DNA of 64,000 nt from Bog-756 sp963701325. GTDB lineage: Bacteria > Actinomycetota > Acidimicrobiia > Acidimicrobiales > RAAP-2. Under the pieces are notes generated by a model. The model did no database searches. It saw only the letters and a list, made by a program, of their open reading frames with translations, and was not told the origin of the DNA. How positions within the stretch are numbered: the first letter of the stretch is position 1; each line of letters begins with the position of its first letter. The DNA is taken from assembly GCA_963701325.1 (NCBI GenBank), contig OY969604.1, positions 2,418,001 through 2,482,000 on the forward strand, read 5' to 3'. A program made the position numbers and the translations under genes. Below are positions 60,074 to 64,000 of the stretch, piece by piece.

Positions 60074-61599
60074 TGGAACGACGCATCCGACGGCTGGGCA
60101 TCGCGATGATCGTCTGCTTCGCGGCCCTGTTCGTGCAGCTCAACCACATCCAGATCCTCGATGCGAACTCCCTGGCCAACAATCCGGAGAACCCACACGT
60201 GATCGCGGTCGCCCGCAGCCAGCCCCGTGGTGACATCCTGTCCGCGGACGGCGTCGTCTTGGCCAGTTCCGTCCCATCGACCGGAACGTACAAATACCAG
60301 CGGGTCTACAACCCTGCGACCGCGACCCTGTTCTCACAGATCGTCGGGTACGACACGATCTTCGGTACCCGCACCGGGATCGAGGCCGAATACAACCAGT
60401 ACCTCGAGTCCCACACCCGGCCGGCCAAGACCCTGCGCGACCTGCTGGTGAACCGCACCACCACCGACAACGTGACCCTGACCATCAACTCAGCGCTCCA
60501 GCTGCAGGTGGCCGGCATCGTGGATGGCATCAACCGGGACGGGAGCGCGCCCCAGGCCGCCGCGGTGGTCATCAACGTGAAAACCGGTGCCCTCGAGGCC
60601 ATGTACGGTCAGCCGACCTTCAACCCGACCCCGCTCGCCTCCCAGAACCCCGCCGTCGTGGACTACGCATATGCGGCCGACAATCCGGCGAACGGCGCAG
60701 ACAGCCCGCTGGTCTCCCAGGCGTTCCAACACGGATTCCTGCCCGGATCGACGTTCAAGGTGGTGACCTCGGCCGCCGTCTACGACCACGATCCTGCCCT
60801 GGCCAAGGTGAATTATCCCCCACCCGTTCCGCCGCTCACACCCGTTGCTGGGTGTATCGCGGTTCCTCAGACACCCCTGCCGTTGTGCAACTACCACCAC
60901 GAGGTGTGCTTCGGCACGATCCAGCAGACGCTCCCCCAGTCGTGCAACACGGCCTTCGCTCAGATGGGAATGGCCCTCAAGACCAACCTCACGACCGAGG
61001 CCGAGGCCTTCGGGTTCAACCAGCAGATCCCACTCGACCTCCCTGGTGTAGGCGTCTCGAACTTCCCGACGGCCGCAGAGTTGCAGAACAACCCCCCTCT
61101 CCAGGCCTACTCCGCGTTCGGTCAGGGCACCGCGGTCAGCACCGACGTCGCCACCACCCTCCAGATGGCCGTGGTTGCCGCCGGTATCGCCAATCTGGGC
61201 GTGATCATGACTCCGCACGTCATGCAGCAGATTCGCGACTCACAAGGCAACCTGGTCGAGACATACCAGCCGAAGCCGTGGTTGACGGCGACCAACCCCC
61301 TGACTGCGGCGGCCGTGACCAGCCTGATGAAGGGGGTGGTGAACGACCCCAACGGAACCGCGGCCAAGGTCGGATTCCCCGCATCATGGGACGTGGCCGC
61401 CAAGACCGGCACCGCTGAGGTGGGCACTGCACAGCTTCCACTGACCAACGACTGGATGATCGCCTTCGCCCCGGCCAACGACCCAAAGGTGGCGGTCGCG
61501 GTGACGGTGCCCAACCAGGTACCGAGCTCGACCGGCGCCGAGATCTCGGGCCCCCCGATGAAGGCCATCCTCGGCGACGCCCTGGCGGCGACCCCATGA
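60073..61599 (+). CDS. pbpA: Class B penicillin-binding protein PbpA/FtsI-like
   Basis: 508 residues: N-terminal transmembrane anchor (LGIAMIVCFAALFVQLNHIQIL), dimerisation domain, then transpeptidase with GSTFK (SxxK nucleophile, about 227-231), SCN (SxN) and AKTGTAE (KTG). It crosslinks peptidoglycan outside the membrane. In mycobacteria the gene sits between rodA and pknA; here it follows pstP directly, with no rodA, and pknB comes next. Confidence 0.92.
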   Translation: MERRIRRLGIAMIVCFAALFVQLNHIQILDANSLANNPENPHVIAVARSQPRGDILSADGVVLASSVPSTGTYKYQRVYNPATATLFSQIVGYDTIFGTRTGIEAEYNQYLESHTRPAKTLRDLLVNRTTTDNVTLTINSALQLQVAGIVDGINRDGSAPQAAAVVINVKTGALEAMYGQPTFNPTPLASQNPAVVDYAYAADNPANGADSPLVSQAFQHGFLPGSTFKVVTSAAVYDHDPALAKVNYPPPVPPLTPVAGCIAVPQTPLPLCNYHHEVCFGTIQQTLPQSCNTAFAQMGMALKTNLTTEAEAFGFNQQIPLDLPGVGVSNFPTAAELQNNPPLQAYSAFGQGTAVSTDVATTLQMAVVAAGIANLGVIMTPHVMQQIRDSQGNLVETYQPKPWLTATNPLTAAAVTSLMKGVVNDPNGTAAKVGFPASWDVAAKTGTAEVGTAQLPLTNDWMIAFAPANDPKVAVAVTVPNQVPSSTGAEISGPPMKAILGDALAATP

Positions 61600-61676
61600 C
61601 GCATCACCGACCGACCCGATTGACCATCGATCAGAACCCCGGTACCGAGCGAATGCAGGCATAGGCTTTGACCCAC

Positions 61677-63482
61677 ATGGACCCCAGCCAGGCGCCGCGC
61701 GTCTTTTCCGAGCGCTACGAACTCAGCCATCTCATCGCGCGCGGAGGTATGGCGGAGGTCTACCGCGCCCACGACCGCCTGCTCGATCGACCGGTTGCGC
61801 TCAAGGTGCTCTTCCCCGAGCTTTCGGTCGACAGGTCCTTCGTCGACCGGTTCAAGCGGGAGGCGCGGGCTGCGGCCAACCTCTCCCACCCCAACATCGT
61901 CCCGGTCTTCGACTGGGGTGAGGACGGCGGGACCTATTTCATCGTCATGGAGTTCATCGACGGCCGTCCGCTCTCGTCCATCCTCAGATCGGCCGGCCCC
62001 CTCTCGGCGGAGCGGACCGCAGACATCGGCGCACACGTCGCGGCCGCGCTCGGGTACGCGCACAAGCACCTGGTCGTCCACCGCGACGTCAAACCCGGGA
62101 ACGTGCTGATCACCGATGATGGCCATGTCAAGGTGACCGACTTCGGGATCGCCAGGGCGATCAACACCGAGGAGAGCCTCACCCAGACCGGCGCGGTGAT
62201 GGGTACGGCCACCTACTTCTCACCCGAACAGGCCGAGGGGATCGGGGTCGACGCCCGCAGCGACATCTACTCCCTCGGCGTGGTCCTCTTCGAGATGGTG
62301 ACCGGTCGTCCCCCCTATCTCGGGGAGTCGCCGGTGGCAGTGGCCTCGAAGCACGTACGCGACAGTCCTCCGGCTCCCCGCGAGCTCAACCCGACGATCC
62401 CGGCGACCTTCGAGGCCATCATCCTCAAGTCGATGGCCAAGGATCCTGCCCACCGCTACCAGACGGCCGAGGACCTCCGCGCCGACCTGCTCCGCTTCAC
62501 CGAGGGGCGCAGCGTGCTCGCCGGAGACGACACGACCTCTCTCATGGCCGCGGCAGCGGGCACCGCAACGGTCGCCTCCTATCTCTCACCCGACGACACG
62601 CGGGCGGTCTCGACGGTGGGCGGCGATCCGGCCGAGCCACCTGACGAAGGATCGAGCAACCGGACCCGCAACTATGCCATCGCCCTCGCCATCCTCCTGG
62701 TGCTCCTCGCCGGCGCCGGGGTCCTCCTCGCCCGCAACCTCGGCTACCTCGGGGGCAGCGCGTCGTTCAACCTTCCGTCGGTGGTCGGCCAGCAACAGGC
62801 GGTGGCGACTGCCACCCTCACGGGCGACGGGCTGCAGGTCATCTCGACCAAGCAGGTCTCGAGCGACACCCCGGGCACGGTCATCTCGACCAATCCCGCG
62901 GGAGGTGCCCTGGTCAAGAAGGGGGACACCGTGACCATGAAGGTCGCCAAGCTCGCCCCGCCCCAGCAGGTCACCGTGCCCGACGGGTTGACCAACACGA
63001 CCCAGACCAACGCAGAGGCCATCCTGCAGAGCGCGGGGCTGCAATACACGGTGGTCACCCGGACCAGCACGGCTCAGCAGGGCATCGTGCTCAGCACCAA
63101 CCCGAGTTCCGGCACCACCATCAACGCGGGCGGGACGGTCACCCTCACCGTGTCGTCGGGTCCTGCGAACGTGACGGTGCCGTCGCTCATCGGCCTCTCG
63201 CAGACGGTGGCCGGGCAGACCCTCGGCAGTTACGGCCTTCGGGTGGGCAACGTCTCCTCGCAGGCCTCCCAGTACCCGCCCGGTGTGGTCGTCGCTTCGA
63301 ACCCCGGAGCCGGAGCGTCGGTCCCACCGGACAGCCCGGTCGACATTGCGGTCTCCTCGGGGCCGGCGCCCTCCACGACGACGACACCGTCCAGCACCAC
63401 CACGACGACGACGCCGTCTTCCTCGACTTCGACGACCTTGAACCCCGGGGGGAACGGCAACGGGCACGGCAACAACGGCTGA
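61677..63482 (+). CDS. pknB: Ser/Thr protein kinase PknB with three PASTA domains
   Basis: 601 residues. Kinase domain about 10-275: glycine loop ARGGMAEVYRAHD, VALKVLF lysine, HRDVKPGN catalytic loop, DFGIAR, and GTATYFSPEQ. Transmembrane helix YAIALAILLVLLAGAGVLLA, then three PASTA domains that bind muropeptide or lipid II in the family, and a Thr/Ser-rich tail ending NGNGHGNNG. It controls growth and cell-wall synthesis via FhaA and others. ATG 61677 preferred over the TTG at 61668. Last gene of the operon on this strand. Confidence 0.95.
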   Translation: MDPSQAPRVFSERYELSHLIARGGMAEVYRAHDRLLDRPVALKVLFPELSVDRSFVDRFKREARAAANLSHPNIVPVFDWGEDGGTYFIVMEFIDGRPLSSILRSAGPLSAERTADIGAHVAAALGYAHKHLVVHRDVKPGNVLITDDGHVKVTDFGIARAINTEESLTQTGAVMGTATYFSPEQAEGIGVDARSDIYSLGVVLFEMVTGRPPYLGESPVAVASKHVRDSPPAPRELNPTIPATFEAIILKSMAKDPAHRYQTAEDLRADLLRFTEGRSVLAGDDTTSLMAAAAGTATVASYLSPDDTRAVSTVGGDPAEPPDEGSSNRTRNYAIALAILLVLLAGAGVLLARNLGYLGGSASFNLPSVVGQQQAVATATLTGDGLQVISTKQVSSDTPGTVISTNPAGGALVKKGDTVTMKVAKLAPPQQVTVPDGLTNTTQTNAEAILQSAGLQYTVVTRTSTAQQGIVLSTNPSSGTTINAGGTVTLTVSSGPANVTVPSLIGLSQTVAGQTLGSYGLRVGNVSSQASQYPPGVVVASNPGAGASVPPDSPVDIAVSSGPAPSTTTTPSSTTTTTTPSSSTSTTLNPGGNGNGHGNNG

Positions 63483-63524
63483 CGGTAACTGCGTGTGCCG
63501 CCGCGCCGTCGGCGGCGTCAGCCC

Positions 63525-64000
63525 TTAGCGTGTGGCCCGCTCGAGGAAGTTGGCGAGCAGGGACGGACCGCTCGGGGTGAGGAACGATTCGGGGTGGAAC
63601 TGGACACCTTCCACGTCGAGGGTGCGGTGACGCAGTCCCATGATCACGCCGTCCGATGTCTCGGCGGTGATCTCCAGCAGGTCGGGAAGCGTCGAGCGCT
63701 CGACGATCAGTGAGTGGTAGCGGGTGGCCACGAACGGATCGGGCAGCCCGGTGAAGACCCCCACCCCCCGATGGTGGATGCCCGACGTCTTGCCGTGCAT
63801 GAGGGTGGGAGCGGCCACAACCTCGCCCCCGAAGACCTGACCGAGCGCCTGGTGGCCGAGGCAGACCCCGAGGATCGGGCACTCGCCGGCGAGCTCGCGG
63901 ATCACGTCCATGCTGATGCCGGCGCTCTCGGGGCGTCCGGGCCCTGGTGAGATGAGGATGGCGTCGGGGGCGGCCGCCCGGATGCCGGCCACGTCGATGG
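63525..64000 (-). CDS. Class I glutamine amidotransferase (PabA/TrpG-type), 5' end outside window
   Basis: C-terminal about 158 residues: ILISPGPGRPESAG, GVCLGHQALGQVFGG with nucleophilic Cys and HQ, and GVQFHPES with the catalytic His/Glu. It delivers ammonia from glutamine to chorismate for anthranilate or p-aminobenzoate. The gene continues beyond 64000; a GTG at 63992 is internal. It sits beside the pknB operon as in mycobacteria, but in the opposite direction, 42 bases from the pknB stop. PabA versus TrpG cannot be decided. Confidence 0.93.
   Translation of the reverse strand, partial: IDVAGIRAAAPDAILISPGPGRPESAGISMDVIRELAGECPILGVCLGHQALGQVFGGEVVAAPTLMHGKTSGIHHRGVGVFTGLPDPFVATRYHSLIVERSTLPDLLEITAETSDGVIMGLRHRTLDVEGVQFHPESFLTPSGPSLLANFLERATR

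Overview
The window looks like a chromosomal segment of a high-GC actinobacterium, most likely near Acidimicrobiia. The pointers are high GC; a FhaA/FhaB/PstP/PbpA/PknB block followed by a PabA/TrpG-type amidotransferase; a mycofactocin-type SDR; AveC-like membrane proteins; many P450, SDR and TetR genes; and secreted proteins built from 'GYWxVxxDGGxFxFGxAxFxGSM' repeats. The class-level guess is inference. Region 1 (1-14.6 kb) is mixed housekeeping and signalling: a TIR/transmembrane/beta-propeller protein, a membrane PAS-PAS-GGDEF-EAL enzyme, a lipid-kinase-like protein, a SulP transporter, a lipoprotein, a methyltransferase, a SHOCT protein, a methionine sulfoxide reductase and a catalase. 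Region 2 (14.6-30.6 kb) is rich in cell-surface genes. It has two secreted proteins with six 42-residue repeats each, one carrying a GH43-like head, a copper-monooxygenase-like protein, and a 957-residue IPT/TIG protein containing a perfect 705-bp tandem duplication. Between them lie a cyclase-family gene with a frameshift, a ferritin-like protein, an MBL-fold hydrolase, an MDR dehydrogenase, an SDR, an aldehyde-dehydrogenase remnant, an IS110 transposase fragment and short repeats that look like insertion-sequence ends. Region 3 (30.6-55.9 kb) is a catabolic or biosynthetic accessory region. It holds one aldehyde dehydrogenase, six SDRs, three cytochromes P450, one amidohydrolase, one alpha/beta hydrolase, one SnoaL-like protein, two AveC-like membrane proteins, three branched-chain-type solute-binding proteins without any permease or ATPase nearby, a NorD/NorQ-type VWA plus MoxR AAA+ pair, and three TetR regulators, one with two HTH domains. 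The gene mix fits oxidation of a hydrophobic compound such as a terpenoid or steroid, but the substrate cannot be read from sequence. Two of its transcription units share an almost identical promoter (TTGACK-17-TAGCTT) and a conserved downstream element. Region 4 (56-57.3 kb) is a low-GC patch beside tRNA-Leu(CAG), with a HEPN-like gene, a transposase fragment and an IS-end-like repeat. Region 5 (57.5-64 kb) is the conserved kinase/phosphatase/cell-wall operon, here without rodA and pknA at their usual places. Four genes (cyclase, solute-binding protein, P450, luciferase-like fragment) are each broken by what reads as one extra base. Either the assembly has single-base errors or several accessory genes are decaying. 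The best candidate for an undescribed system is the 34.9-43.5 kb block: a NorQ/NorD chaperone pair, a leaderless cytosolic solute-binding protein, an AveC-like membrane protein, a P450 and an amidohydrolase, tied together by the shared promoter element.
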